Below, one piece after another: positions 1 to 13,220 of a stretch of DNA of 64,000 nt (positions within the stretch are counted from its first letter, which is position 1; every line of letters begins with the position of its first letter). Both the position numbers and the translations under genes were made by a program. The notes under the pieces are model-generated. The model searched no databases. It saw nothing but the letters and a program-made list of their open reading frames with translations, and was not told the origin of the DNA. Source of the DNA: Xylocopa sonorina (lineage: Eukaryota > Arthropoda > Insecta > Hymenoptera > Apidae); the NCBI RefSeq assembly GCF_050948175.1, contig NC_135204.1:9353473-9417472 (forward strand), written 5' to 3'.

Positions 1-1527
1 TAAGGCAACTGAAGAGTAACGCGGTGGCCGCTGAATGCTCAAGGCCAGCGATTAATACGAAGGCAGTTTTAACAGGCACCGACAGCTGCCACCTGTACCA
101 ATTACAAGGAGATATGCTTTGCGCAGCAACAGCGACCCATGTTATGTAGGTTTCTCTAGCTTAACTTTACTCCGTTGATCAGCACGTCGTGTTCGATAAA
201 GTTCACTTATTAATTATTGGAAACACAGATTGCTTAAATGGTACACGGATGAAGGTCCTGGGGAATTTATCGGAGTTCGGGAACTCGAAACGTCTGAGCC
301 ATGTAGCTGTGCCATATTTACCCAGAACATCCTTATAGTTGGATGCAATAAATTTTTCCAGATCGACCTTAACAATTATTGTGTCGATGGTGAGTAACTA
401 AACCTGATTCTTCTGAAACGAATTATATAGTTCACATTAATTAAGCTATTAATATTTCACTGTACATTATCATGAATTTTACTAAAAGTATGTCTGGTCA
501 TGTAACTAAATTAGTAAGAACACGTGTGCATGATCGTTTAATTTGAAGGACACGAATCGTACGACTGCTGATATTGATTACAATGCTATCCTGTTCTAAA
601 TTCTTGCGAGTATCACTCGTACGATTATTCATATACATTACAAAGGCGTCTTTTCGCTGCTCATGTGACCCAGACTTAGTATTCGGGACTAACGAACAAT
701 TCCCCAATGAATGAAATCGTTATTTGTTATTCGAAGTGCCAGATAAAATTTGTTCAAATTTACGGCAATGTTTAATACTTCAGGGTTTGCGTGATGTTAT
801 AGACTTTCCTGAAGAAGACGATAGCTCAGTAAAAGCTGCGCTATCAGGAGTAGCTAAACTGGGCATTTTTCCAGTATGCGTTTTGAACGTTTCCCTTGTA
901 CCTGGAAAAGTAGAGCTTTTGCTTTGCTATAATGAATTCGGAATGTTCGTGAACGAAAATGGCCAAAGAACTCGCAGTATCGATCCAACGTGGAATCATT
1001 TACCGTTTGCCTTTGGTAATAAAGTTTATAACACACCTTGTGTATTAAATATGAATTAATATATTTGTATCCTCGCAGCTTTCCGCAGACCGTATCTCTT
1101 TATTATTCACTTCTCATCCGTGGAGATCGTAAAACTCGATCAAGGGGCGTATACATCAGCGACAAGTAATCCAGAACGTATCTTAATCGAGTTATCTAGT
1201 CCTCGTTATTTAGGTGTGGCTGGATCGAAAGGGATTTATATAGCAACCGTAAATTCATTCTTGGAATTATTAAAGATCGGAGGCCCTTCCTGTATACCGG
1301 AACGAAATGGCAGTCTTACGAGTTTGGATACATTGTACGTGATCGAAAATATATAATTTTTACGTAACTTAAAAATTTCAACTCGACAAAAGGAGCAATA
1401 ATTCTTTTTATTGTACAGAGATCAAGATGATGAAAGCAGTTCGGAATTTAGCTTTACGTCGAGTTTAATGGAAGCATTGGATGGTCAAGGAAAAAGAGTA
1501 CAATTTGCTGATGTTTCGAAATACTGA
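1..1527 (+). CDS. sti: Citron Rho-interacting kinase / sticky, 3' end (CNH domain), partial
   Basis: C-terminal part of a gene that begins before the window. Exons read as 1-145, 229-389, 737-1015, 1079-1334 and 1419-1527 (TGA), joined by GT-AG introns with matching phases. The joined protein carries a citron homology (CNH) beta-propeller: segments such as ETSEPCSC, LLLCYNEFGMFV and RRPYLFIIHF match the pattern of citron kinase, a Rho effector kinase of the contractile ring and midbody in cytokinesis. The kinase and coiled-coil parts lie outside the window. The tail after CNH is short and Ser/acidic (DDESSSEFSF). The acceptor at 735-736 was chosen because it restores phase with the preceding G and skips an upstream in-frame stop. 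The family call rests on remembered CNH sequence patterns and is fairly firm. The remaining doubt is whether this is citron or another CNH kinase. Confidence 0.8.
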
Positions 1528-3781
1528 AATATACTTGGTTAGTATTAACAAATGTTCTATATCACTTGTACGACTATAGAGACTGCAAAAGAATCGAGAT
1601 CAAGACTGCAAACGTCTGATAACACTTAAGCAGACAAGTGAACATTGAAGAAACTTTTAAATTACTCTAGAACACAGTCTGTAGACATATTTCTGACAAT
1701 CCCACAGTCGCTCCCCATAGTTTAAATTAGATTATATAGTTAACATTTATATATTATAGTATTGCGCTACAAAAGCCAATTTCAGAATGTATTAGTTCAT
1801 TTAAGTCGCGTTTAGATACACGGTACATTCTTGCCAGTACCTAATCGTTACTTAAGAGGTATTATTAACGACCGTACTCGTGCAAGAACGTTTTGTACAT
1901 TTATTTTACGTTCAATTATATTTCGTTCTACTTGTTTTACTTTATTCGACGATTATTTGGAGTCAGATCTCAAAAGTTCGCTACGAAAAGGGAATAGTAC
2001 TTTGTAGTATTAGTTAACCAAATTACTCCTGTATGTGGTTATATACTTATATCATAAAAGCAATTTTCTGCTTTCAACGAGCTTTCAGGATTAAGACTAA
2101 TTTCTGGATTATAAGCAACTCGTGCTTGTATGAATTGATCTGAAGTTAATGCTTAGTACTGGTGACTATTACATAAACGTAGAGAATTGTATTATTTAGT
2201 TAAAATAGAATTATTATTAGAAAGAATACGGTCACTATGACTATAATATATTTTGGAATTTTTATATCGAGAAATCTTTGTAAGTTTTTAGTTTAAAATA
2301 AAAATACTCTTATTAACAGAAGAAAGATTTATACATGAGATATGTATTTAATGGTGTCAAAAATATATTTAAGTACTTCTTTCCACCGATGTTTTTAATT
2401 ATTATAATGAAACAAAACGCTCTCCTATCCTCGCGTCTCCTAATAAATTATGTAATTATTTCAGTAACACTGCCTGAAGTAATTAAATTATATGCAATGT
2501 AAATAGACAACATTAACCGATATACTGTTGTAAAATAATGCAATTTAATCCAATTATCGTGCCTAATTTCCATGTTCCGCGGAAAAACGCACTTTGTTTT
2601 CAGAAATTGTGTACATGTAAGAAGCTTATTCCGAATAGAACTTCCTTGACCTGGAAGACGACTTCGATAGACAGTGAACCGCATTCGCATAACTTACCAG
2701 CGTTTGCAAATCGCTTCTCCATCATAGTCTACTTAAAATTGTGTTTCGGAAAATTTTTTTATTAATCGGCTATTTAATAATAAATCAGCTTTGTTTATAT
2801 ACTTCGGTATATTTGAATTTCACGCAATAATTAATATGCGTTCCTGCAACTAGGGGCACTAACGGGGCATATGAGTATTTATGTAAAGAAATGCGATATC
2901 CGGTAACCCTTGACATTTATAACGTGGAACCAATGGATATTCATTAAAACCAATGGCAATAATCCAATGTACTCATTCTAATACAATGATTAGTATTAAT
3001 TGTATCCTTGCGCAACTTTCACGATTCAGTTCGTTAGTTCGACTCTAAAAGTTATGAAAGGATTTAGTGTTTAGTCCTTTCAAGTTATTGCATATTTGTA
3101 TTTAAACCACATCAATGGACAATTGATTAATTGTTATTCATTATTTGATCCTATTCTTAAAAAAAAAAAAAACTTGCGTAAAAATGGGAAAGTGGCTTGG
3201 TATTCAAATGTTTAGAGTTCAACGTTTTCCCATTTTTCTCTGCTTGATACCGTTTTATACGAAGTACATGCAAGATCCACGCAACTATGATAATCGTGTC
3301 CTTAAACGATTCTGCAAATGGACAAAAGTGTATATATATTTTCACCTAGAATATATATACAATATATATATATGCCTAATTCTTCAGTAATTCATGCACC
3401 TTACAGTGCAGAATTTCACTAAAAATGGTGTAACTTGGAAAGGAAAGCGGTTCATTTTAATTATTTAATTTCAGCTATCGCTTTCCCGTTTCCTCGCCTA
3501 CACTTGCTCAAAGAGACGTGCTATACGTACAGCAATGGTAAAAGCAGTCCATTTACTTGAACCTGACAATAAACATTGGCTTTTACATTTCACTGAAAGT
3601 AAGTTCCCGTTCTGCAGAAGGTCAGCGATTTTTTGGGATCAAACATCACCGCAAACAATGAACCGATCAGGTATTCAAAGGTCATTTTAACCAGCAATCA
3701 TATGCAGATTAACTTTATGAATATTAATGACGTAAAAATTAGCTTTTATATATAAAGGAAAGTGGAGGGGAAGGTATTTCT
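1528..3781. other. 3' UTR of sticky and intergenic spacer
   Basis: AT-rich sequence after the sticky stop codon, with no ORF of recognisable content. An A run (about 3158-3171) and short AT runs (around 3330-3372) are simple sequence. Several AATAAA-like hexamers are present, but I cannot tell which one is used. The right end grades into the promoter of the first FAS gene. Confidence 0.5.
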
Positions 3782-3819
3782 TATAAAACGGTCTTTCCCT
3801 TTATCTCGTATCACCAGTT
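3782..3819 (+). promoter_or_regulatory. Candidate TATA/initiator core promoter of upstream FAS gene
   Basis: TATAAAA at 3782-3788, inside TTATAAAACG, is followed about 34 nt later by CCAGTT (3814-3819), a fair insect initiator. This would give a 5' leader of about 75 nt before the ATG at 3891. A second AT box (TATATATAAA, 3747-3756) lies just upstream. The downstream FAS gene has the same TTATAAAACG string at the matching place, which raises confidence. No transcript data are available. Confidence 0.4.
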
Positions 3820-3890
3820 ACCATCAGCCTTCTTACGATTATTTACCACAAAAAAGAGGAAAGGATCGAGACGTACAAATCATAACAAAG

Positions 3891-6800
3891 ATGTCATCTA
3901 ATCTGAAGATAGGGCATTTGAAGTTGGACTATTCGGTGACGGAACCTGGTGAAGAGGTTGTGATCTCCGGGATTTCCGGCAAGTTCCCGGAGTCCAAGAA
4001 CGTATTAGAGTTGAAGAAGAATTTGATGAACAAGGTAGACCTTATCACGGACTGTGAGTCAAGATGGAAACTAGGTAATTGAAATTTGAACTCGATGCCA
4101 GGCGCGGCTCGTACATAGGTGCTACGGAGCTGCAGCATCCTCAGAGACAGCTCGTGCGGGGAGCTTGTCGCAAACATTTGCTACACGATAAGTCTTTTTT
4201 CCCTTAATTCTCTTTATAAACTAAAAAAAAAAAAGAAAAAGAAAAAGATATAGATCATTCAATTTTGTGAGTAGCACCTCCACTCATTTTAGCCACGAGC
4301 CGCCACCGCTTGGTGCCTTCCGAGAAATAATGCTTTTTAAATCCGGATAGATCACGCGGAAATTCCAAAGCAGAGTGGACAGCTAAGCGATCTGAATAGA
4401 TTCGACGCGATATTCTTCGGTGTCCATTACAAACAAGCGCATACGATAGACCCCATGTACCGGATGGCGATGGAGTGCTCCTACGAAGCCATAATCGACG
4501 CAGGGGTTAATCCTAGGACGCTGAAAGGAACGAACACCGCGGTTGTAATGGGAGCTTGCATTAGCGAAAGTGAAAAGACATGGTTCTACGAGAAGTTACA
4601 AGTAAACGTCCTCCTAGTAACTCTAAATCTCTCAACAAGTGACTCGAGACGTTGAGATTCCGTATTTATCGCGACTATGTATATAAATATAGTATATAAA
4701 ACCCATTATAGGCGGATGGCTTAGGTATCACTGGGTGCAGCAAAACTATGTTGCCCAACAGGATCTCCTACTACTTGGGCATACACGGACCATCGTACGT
4801 GGTTGACACCGCTTGCAGTTCGAGTTTAGTTAGCTTGGACCACGCTTACAGAATGATTCGAACAGGAGTGTGCGATGCTGCAATTATCGGTGGCTGCAAT
4901 CTCTGTCTTCACCCTTACTTGTCTCTTCAGTTCGCTCGTCTCGGTAAACCATAACAATTGAATCGAGTCTGTGCACTCGCTCGCGTTCTATTGAAAAAGA
5001 GAGTAGAATCGTACGCGATTGTGTCCAATCCAGTGCGTACGATTAGCGACGGTGATAAAATTATATGGGTGTTGTTTATCAGATATTCAATTAATCAAGA
5101 AGACGCTAATAGATAAATGTCGTTGCAATGCCAGGTGTGCTGTCCCCCGACTGTCGTTGCAAAACGTTCGACGAGAGTGCCAACGGCTATGTCCGTAGCG
5201 AGGCGGTGTCCGTGATTTATCTGCAGAAGGCGAAAAACGCCAACAGAATCTACGCGCAGGTGGTCTACACAAAAACTAATTGTGATGGCTACAAGGAGCA
5301 AGGCATCTCGTTTCCATCTACCGAACTACAAAGAACGCTCCTGTCCGATTTCTACAGCGAGTGCAAAATATCCCCTAACACAGTGTTCTTCGTGGAGGCT
5401 CACGGTACCGGGACGTCTGTCGGAGATCCCCAGGAATTGAACGCTATCGAGAAAATTTTCTGCCAAAATAGAAAGACACCCCTTAAGATTGGCTCGATCA
5501 AGTCGAATCTAGGGCATACAGAACCAGCCAGCGGAATGTGTTCGCTGGCTAAGGTAAATATACATATCTAGCGGATCGAATTGCGAACATTTAATTATTG
5601 GGAATCAATTTCTGTAGGTCCTCATCGCGATGGAAAGCGGCGTGATTCCGCCAAATCTACATTTCAAAAAACCCAGCAAAGGTATAAAGTGTTTCGACGA
5701 AAAGACGGCCGAAGTGGTAACAGAGCCAACGCCGTGGAATGGTGGTTATTGCGGAATAAATTCCTTTGGTTTTGGTGGCGTCAATGCTCATGCATTGTTA
5801 AAATCTTACACGAAGGAGAAAGTGAACAATGGCGCGCCTTCGGATGATTTGCCTAGGGTGGTGGCAGTATCCGGTCGGACGCAAGAAGCAGTGGAAACCC
5901 TTCTTGATTACGTGAGTATATTAGTGATAAAATGGTGCGCGGTTATGGGACAAACGGCGACTGATTTTATAGGTGGAAAGTATACCAGTGGACGTGGAAT
6001 ACATTCGACTCTTACATAACATTCACGAGGATAACATAGCGGGACATTTGTACAGAGGATACTCTGTGGTTGGATCTAAAACGGCAGAGAAACCACTGAG
6101 AGAGATTAAGGAATACTCGGGCGTTAAGAGACCTCTTTGGTTCGTGTTTTCTGGAATGGGTTCGCAGTGGGCTGGCATGGGTGAGTAACAATAAAAGCTG
6201 GAATTTGAAGATCGATATCTATTAACGATCACAATTTCATCGTGACATTTATCAGGTGAGGCATTAATGAAGTTTCCCATCTTCGCCAAGGCCATTGAAA
6301 AATGTGATGCTGCGTTGAAACCACATGGTGTAGATATCGTTGATATCATTACGACTAAGGACAAGAATACCATCGAAAACATTATAAACTGCTTCGTTGG
6401 AATTTCAGCCATTCAGGTAATGTGTAATTTCAAACTTTCGTTGATTATTTGCAATCACTTGTATGATTGTGATATGCGCTATTTTTCAGATTGGTCTTGT
6501 TGACCTATTGTCGGCCGCGGGAATAAAACCTGACAACATAATCGGTCATTCTCTTGGAGAGTTAGGCTGTGCCTATGCAGACAATTGTTTCACAGCCGAG
6601 CAAATGGTACTCGCGGCATACTTTAGAGGTCGGGCATCCTTGGAGTACAAAATGACTTATGGATCCATGGCGGCGATTGGTCTTAGTCTGGAAGAGACAA
6701 AAGACCTGTGTCCACCAGATATCGATGTTGCCTGTCACAATAGTTCTGACAGTTGTACCATAAGTGGTCCAGCTGAATCAATGAAAGAGTTTCTGGCTAA

Positions 6801-9800
6801 GTTACAGGTTCGTATTGAATAATAAAGCAAAGCAATGCCACACTTTTAGTTTCTAGAATATTTTCGATATGTTGAAAATGATTTCAGGCAAAGAATATAT
6901 TCGCCAAAGAAGTGGCATGCGGCAATATTGCGTTCCACAGTCGGTACATCGCGGGTGCAGGAGAAAAATTATTAGAAAGCTTAAAGAAAGTGATTCCCAA
7001 GCCTAAACTAAGGAGCTCAAAGTGGATAAGCACTTCCGTGCCCCGAAACAAGTGGAACACAGAAGCCGCCAAGTATTCCTCCGCGGAATATCACACGAAC
7101 AATCTATTGAGCCCGGTTTTCTTCGCGGAAATGTCCACGATGATTCCATCTGACGCAATAACCGTGGAAATCGCGCCCCACGGACTCTTACAGGCAATCT
7201 TGAGAAGATCTTTAGACGAGAACACGACAAACATACCGCTGACGCAAAGGGGCCACAGGGATAACGTAGAGTTCTTCTCGCAAGCCCTCGGAAAATTATA
7301 TAACGCTGGTTTGCAACCGCAGCTCTCGAACCTTTACCCTCGCGTGGAGTTCCCTGTTAGCCGTGGGACACCCATGATCTCTCCTTACATCAAGTGAATA
7401 TAATAAAAGCATAAAATTCAACCACTAATTTCTTTCTACTTAGATTCAGTACCGTATTAAATGGAAACTAATTTCAGATGGGAACACTCCAGCGACTTTT
7501 TCGTGCCAACCTTTACCCAACGTCAAAAGATAGCTATTGCGGAACGAACAATTGAAATAAGCGTACATGATGATGCTTATGAGTACATGACCCATCACGT
7601 AATCGACGGAAGGAACCTAATTCCGGCTACTGGGTACTTAATTATGGTTTGGGAAACGTTCAGTTTGTTGCAAGCCAAACTGTACGATGCAGTGTCAGTG
7701 GTTTTCGAAAACGTCAGGTTTGAACGCGCGACTTCTATTCCTACCGAGGGCAGTATAACGTTGATAGTTGCAATTCACAGAGGTAGGTGTTCGTTCGCAG
7801 CCAGAAAAATGTTAAACAGCGTTGAAAATTAAAATGTAATATGTCAATAGGATCGGGAAAATTCGAGGTATCGGATAACTCGACGACGGTAGTAACAGGG
7901 AGAATCCGTGAACCAACGAATATCACGAAGGAAAAAATTCCTGCCAACTGCTTGAAACAAATACAGGATGACGAAATTCTAACCACTAAGGATATTTATA
8001 AAGAGTTCAATCTCCGTAGTTATCAGTACAGCGGAATATTCCGTGGCATAAAGAGTTCGTCCATTAATGGAACCAGGGGACACATCGCTTGGTTTAAAAA
8101 CTGGGCCGCATTTATGGACAATATGTTGCAAATGGAATTATTGACCCTTGATACCAGAGCTCTGTATGTTCCAACAGCGATACAAAAGATAGTAATAGAC
8201 GTGGTGGCACATAACGAAAAGATTAGATTATTAACAGCGGAGAACAATGGTACGTGACATTATTATGACGTATATAAAAGGGATATACTTTAGTAAATAC
8301 CATAAATTATAACTATTACAGGAATCCCGGTATCGGTATACAGAAATTACAACGCGATAATAAGTGGAGGAATCGAGATACATCGGCTAAAGGCCAGCAG
8401 TATCCAACGCCGTAAACCGCCGGTCGATCCTGTTCTAGAAGAATACAAATTCGTAGCTAATCGTGACAGAGCGCAAGTATCATTGGAACAAATGATCATA
8501 TTGTCTACCCAAATTGCGTTAGAAAATCATATCACAAACACTCCAAAGTTCCTCGAGCTGATCAATCAGGAAGACAAATTACCGGTCGATGAAATTCTCA
8601 CTCCTGTTATTATGAAAACGCTGGGCAATCTGCCAATGATTTGTCCCAGCTTTAACCTAGCTGCAAAAGCAAAACAAAACGAGAAATTACCAATTGATGA
8701 AAAGGTTACGTTAATAGAACCGAGTAGATTACCAGAGGACGGGAGTATCTTCATGGTAGTCGCTTACAATATCTTATCTAACAAAAGATCAGATATTCTT
8801 GAGCAAATTCTACGAGCTACGGTAGATCACGGATTTGTTTTACTCCGGGAGAACGTCGTCAACAAGGATACTTTCTCTCAACTCAAAGCATATGAGCTGG
8901 ACACAGTGTTGGAGAAAACATTCAACAATCAAACGTTGTTACTTATAAGGAAAGAAGCACAGCCTCCACAAAAAACAGAAGTTGTGTACGTGAAGAACAA
9001 CGAATTCAGTTGGGTCGAGAAAGTTAAAGCTGTGTTAAACAGCGTGAAAGATAGTGCTGCCGACGGAACGGTAAGATTAGTGCTCGTCGGAGAAGGAGAC
9101 ATGGAAAGTGGTGTTCTAGGAATGGTAAAATGCTTGAGACGGGAGATTTACGGTGAAATGTTCAAAGCTCTGATCATTCAAGACGAAAATGCCCCCAAAT
9201 TTTCACTGAGCGACCCCTTCTACTCGAAGCAGCTTGATTTGGACATCGGTTATAACGTGTTGAGGCCAAACGGTGTCTGGGGAACGTATAGACACGTGCC
9301 CTATTCGGAACCGAAGCCAGTTCCAGTTGCACATGGCTATGCCGACATGAAGGTACGGATTGAAATATTTAATTAATCAGAAGAACGATTGCACGTCCCT
9401 ACTCCAAAAATTATAGAGGCTGTTTGCTAGGTAAAAGGAAACTTAAGCTCCTTCCAATGGGTGCAAGGTCCGATCCAGCCGAATACGAAGAACGAGTACC
9501 AAGTCAAAGTGATATACTCCTCCATAAACTTTAGAGATGTGATGTTAGCCACTGGAAAATTGTCACCAGAAGCCGTAACACAAAACCGAAGGCTAACAGA
9601 TTGCTTGATCGGTTTCGAGTACAGTGGAATAGACAACAATGGGCGTCGAGTGATGGGATTTGTCGAGAGCAGGTAAGAAACACCTTCCCACCCACTAATA
9701 AAATTTCTTTACTAATACGTTCTCGTTATTTCGTCAGAGGCTTGTCAAACATAGTCACTCCCAATAAGCACACCATATGGCCTGTGCCGGATGAATGGAC

Positions 9801-12800
9801 CTTGGAGGAAGCGGCGACGGTTCCGTCGGCCTATTTCACAGTGTTCTATGCCTTCTATCAGTTCGGAAAACTAAAGAAGGGCGAGAAAGTGTTGATCCAC
9901 GCCGGAAGCGGTGCTGTAGGGCAAGCGGCCATTCACGTCGCCCTCTCCGAGGGCTGTGAGGTGTTCACTACAGTAGGTACCGACGAGAAACGAAAGTTTA
10001 TTAGGAATACCTTCCCCAGTGTAAGCGACGACCATATTGGAAACTCTCGAGACACCAGTTTTGAGCAAATGGTAATGGACCTAACAGACGGCAAAGGAGT
10101 AGATATAGTACTTAACTCCTTGTCCGAAGACAAGCTCCAGGCATCGATTCGTTGTTTGGGTTATCGTGGTCGTTTCTTGGAAATTGGTAAATTCGATATG
10201 GCTGCCAATAACGAAATTGGCTTGGAGATATTTCTGAAAGAAATATCTTTCCACGGGATCATTCTGGACTCGTTATTCAATGGTAATAGAACGGAATTAC
10301 AAAGCGAATTGCATCACTTTTTGACTGGTCATTTGAACGGCAAAGTTATCAAGCCTCTAGTTCGAAAGTGCTTCGAGAAGAACCAACTGGAAGATGCTTT
10401 CAGATACATGGCAGCAGGAAAGCATATCGGGAAGGTAAACTAAATATTATATTCCGTCACATATTGTAGTTGCTCATTTGCCTGGATTAAAAGTAAATAA
10501 TACTGAATTGTCTACAGATTCTAATTAAAATAGCTGATGAAAGGGAATCTTTCGATACACCAATCATCGCTGAGCCCCGTTTCTATGCTGTCAAGAACAA
10601 AACTTATGTTCTCGTAGGAGGTTTGGGAGGATTAGGATTAGAGCTCGTAGACTGGTTGATATTACGTGGCGCTAGGAATCTGGTAATAGCATCCAGGAAC
10701 GGAATAAAAACTGGTTACCAAAAATGGAGAACAGAAATATGGAAGTCATACGGGGTGAAAGTTCTAATAATTTCTAATGTAGATATGTCAAAGAGAACCG
10801 ACTGTGAGTTTGTTCTGAAGTCTGCGGAGAAACAGGCGCCTGTGGACGGAATCTTCAATCTGGCAGCCATATTGAAAGATTGTCTGATGGAGAATCAAAC
10901 TGTCGAAACATTCGAGGAGAGCATGAAACCGAAAGCTAGAATAACCAAACAGTTAGACGAGCTTTCTAGAAAGATTTGTCCAAATCTTCGCCACTTTATA
11001 GTATTCTCTTCTTTGTCATGTGGAAGAGGAACAGCTGGTCAGGGTAATTATGGTTTGGGTAACGCAGTGATGGAAAGGATTTGCGAACGAAGAGTGGAGA
11101 AAGGTCTTCCTGGCATGGCTATTCAATGGGGAGCTGTAGGAGACGTTGGCCTTGCTGCAGAGATGTCAGAGGACAATAAGGAACTAGTGATCGGTGGAAC
11201 CTTACCACAGAAGATTTCATCGTGCTTGGAGGAATTAGATAAGTTCATGGTTCAGAGTAAACCAATTGTAGCTAGTATGATAGTTGCAGAGAAACGAGCT
11301 GGTGTTAACGAAGCCAGCAACGTTCTTGAAGCAGTAATGAACATTATGAGTAAGTATTTAACTCTTGAAGAGTTGCATTGGACCAGATCTAGAAAACCTG
11401 TTTGAATTTTTTATTTATTAAACTATTTCTCCTTGCTAGATATAAAGGATTTGAAAACTATCGGCCAGTGTTTATCCTTGGCTGAATTAGGTATGGATTC
11501 CATGATGGCCGTAGAGATAAAACAGACCTTGGAGAGAGACTTTGATGTGTTTTTGACTCCACAAGATATCAGAAGTTTGAACATACCCAAACTTATGGAA
11601 ATGTCCGTCAAAGACGTGAAGATAACGAAACAAACAGCTAAACGAGATAAACACATAAATGTAAAAGAAACGGCTCTAGTTGGTTCACAGATGTTAGTAA
11701 ACACACTCAATCTTGCTATATTGAGTGACCAGCAATGCGTAAAACTCAATGTAAAACATGTCGAAAAGACGACCGAAGTAATATTGATACCTGGTATCGA
11801 GGGATCTACCGAAATTTTCTTGCCATTAACGTCACTATTGAAATACCCAGCTACTTGTTTGCAATTAATAATAGACAACACAGCTGAAACAGTGGAAGAT
11901 ATGGCTAAAAATTTATTACCTGTATGTATCATGGTATTTAAGCATACAATTTAGCGATTTTAAAATAAAATCCTTTATAGGTGTTAATAATGGTTAAAAC
12001 TTATTTTCAGCACGTTTTAGCCAGGATAAAAGGTACGGACTTCATAATCGTTGCATATTCATTCGGGACGTTAATAGCTCTAGAAATAGTAAAAAAATTG
12101 GAAGAACTCGGTCTAGTGGGTCAGCTCATATTTATTGATGGCTCGCCCGATTACACGAAGGCCTTAAAATTATTGTACGTCACGGGATCAACGGAAGAGG
12201 AACGCCAACATAGATTCCTAAACGACATGCTGATTGCCATGAAATCTCCTATGATGAGAGAGGTGAATTATCTCTTGATGGTTATATTTATCGTACGTGA
12301 CGAAGGCAAATAATTTCTACTAATTTGTTTCCACAGTGTCAACTAGAACTGGCAAAATGTACTACTTGGGGAGAGAAGTTAGAAAAAATAAGTGAATACG
12401 CCCCTGATCAAGTTCGTAATGTTTATTCTAAAGAAGGTGTGGTAGCGATTATAGATATCGTTTATAAACGCCTCACTATGATAGACAAGTACAACCCTTC
12501 TACCGCGTCGAAACTTAGAACGCCTATTGTGTTACTGGTACCAACACTATCATCTGTGGAATTTCGAGAAAAAGATTATGGTTTGTCCAAGGTAATATAA
12601 ACTAATTCAGTTAACCTTGACATTTGAATAGTTTGGAGGCTGATATAGCAAAACTACTTTTTGTTTACAGTTCACTTATGGCAGAATAACGGTACATCAA
12701 ATCAAAGGAAATCACTTGTCCATGATGGATAATACGCAAATCGCGAAGGTCATTAATGGCGATCCTCTGGAGGATGAGGAATCATATAAGGAGACACTCC

Positions 12801-12841
12801 TTCTCAAAACCGATGGTGCGAACGAGGCCATTATAGCTTAA
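3891..12841 (+). CDS. FASN: Type I fatty acid synthase, upstream copy, all catalytic motifs present
   Basis: Builds long-chain fatty acids from acetyl- and malonyl-CoA with NADPH in the cytosol. Nineteen exons: 3891-4074, 4351-4601, 4712-4943, 5135-5553, 5618-5911, 5973-6180, 6256-6416, 6490-6807, 6888-7393, 7478-7782, 7851-8249, 8322-9352, 9431-9672, 9738-10434, 10518-11349, 11440-11921, 12011-12262, 12337-12591, 12671-12841, giving 2412 aa, normal for animal FAS. Domains in order: KS with Cys180 (DTACSSS), His312 (EAHGTG) and His350 (GHTEP); AT with Ser604 (GHSLGE) and His706 (AFHSR); DH with His898 (HVIDGRNLIP); ER with NADPH motif (AGSGAVG); KR with GGLGGLG (1783-1789), SRNG and the Ser/Tyr pair in FSSLSCGRGTAGQGNY; ACP with Ser2047 (GMDS); TE with Ser2204 (AYSFG). 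The start is the first in-frame ATG and is shared with the paralogue. It lies head-to-tail with a second FAS gene 1.4 kb downstream. Exact orthology to FASN1/2/3 of flies is not settled here. Confidence 0.93.
6040..7170 (+). repeat. Gene-conversion tract, FAS upstream member (pairs with 16140-17270)
   Basis: From about 6040 to 7170 the sequence matches 16140-17270 at a constant offset of exactly +10100, without indels. By-eye identity is about 97% over roughly 900 bp. Three introns (6181-6255, 6417-6489, 6808-6887) are as well conserved as the exons. Outside the tract the exons differ much more and introns rarely align. The tract covers about residues 483-780, essentially the acyltransferase domain. 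Confidence 0.85.
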
Positions 12842-13220
12842 ACTTACAGTGAAATGTTGTGACCAACAAGATTCTTTGATATAAGAACCTTAACACTAAA
12901 CGCACCGGCATTTTTTTATACCTAATCTTACCATAGGGGGTCATTTAACCCCTCATGAAATAAACTTTGATTTTTCTTAATCCGACGAAAATCTTTGGCG
13001 CCTCTGTCGTCTACAGAAATTCAAAAAATACCCAATTTCATCGGCAACCACATTATCATCCTGTGTTTCCTCATTGTCTGGAAAATTACTTTGACTCTCA
13101 CTTTGATCATCCCCTGGTATTGAATCTTCTTCACCTGAATTTACTTCATTTATTTGTCGAATTCTTTCCAACTCTCTCCTTGACCGTGCGGACATGTTCA
13201 GAGCTGCAGTGAAACGTAAG
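12842..13220 (-). mobile_element. Possible piggyBac-like transposon remnant, overlapping FAS 3' UTR
   Basis: After the FAS stop (12841) there is an AATAAA at 12959-12964. TTAACCCC begins at about 12944, with a near-palindrome (GGGG...TTAACCCC) around it; TTAA followed by CCC is the usual piggyBac target-plus-terminus pattern. On the minus strand a short open frame (about 12977-13192 from the ATG) encodes a very acidic, Glu/Asp/Ser-rich peptide starting MSARSRRELERIR, of the kind found at the N-terminus of piggyBac-type transposases. There is no catalytic region. If real, it is an internally deleted or truncated copy. The call is an inference from weak signals; it may also be unrelated low-complexity sequence. 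Confidence 0.3.

Noticed and set aside
3762..3890. In-frame 5' extension of the upstream FAS from a GTG codon
   Set aside because: No ATG in the extension, and the paralogue has its ATG at the matching place. The extension overlaps the TATA region.
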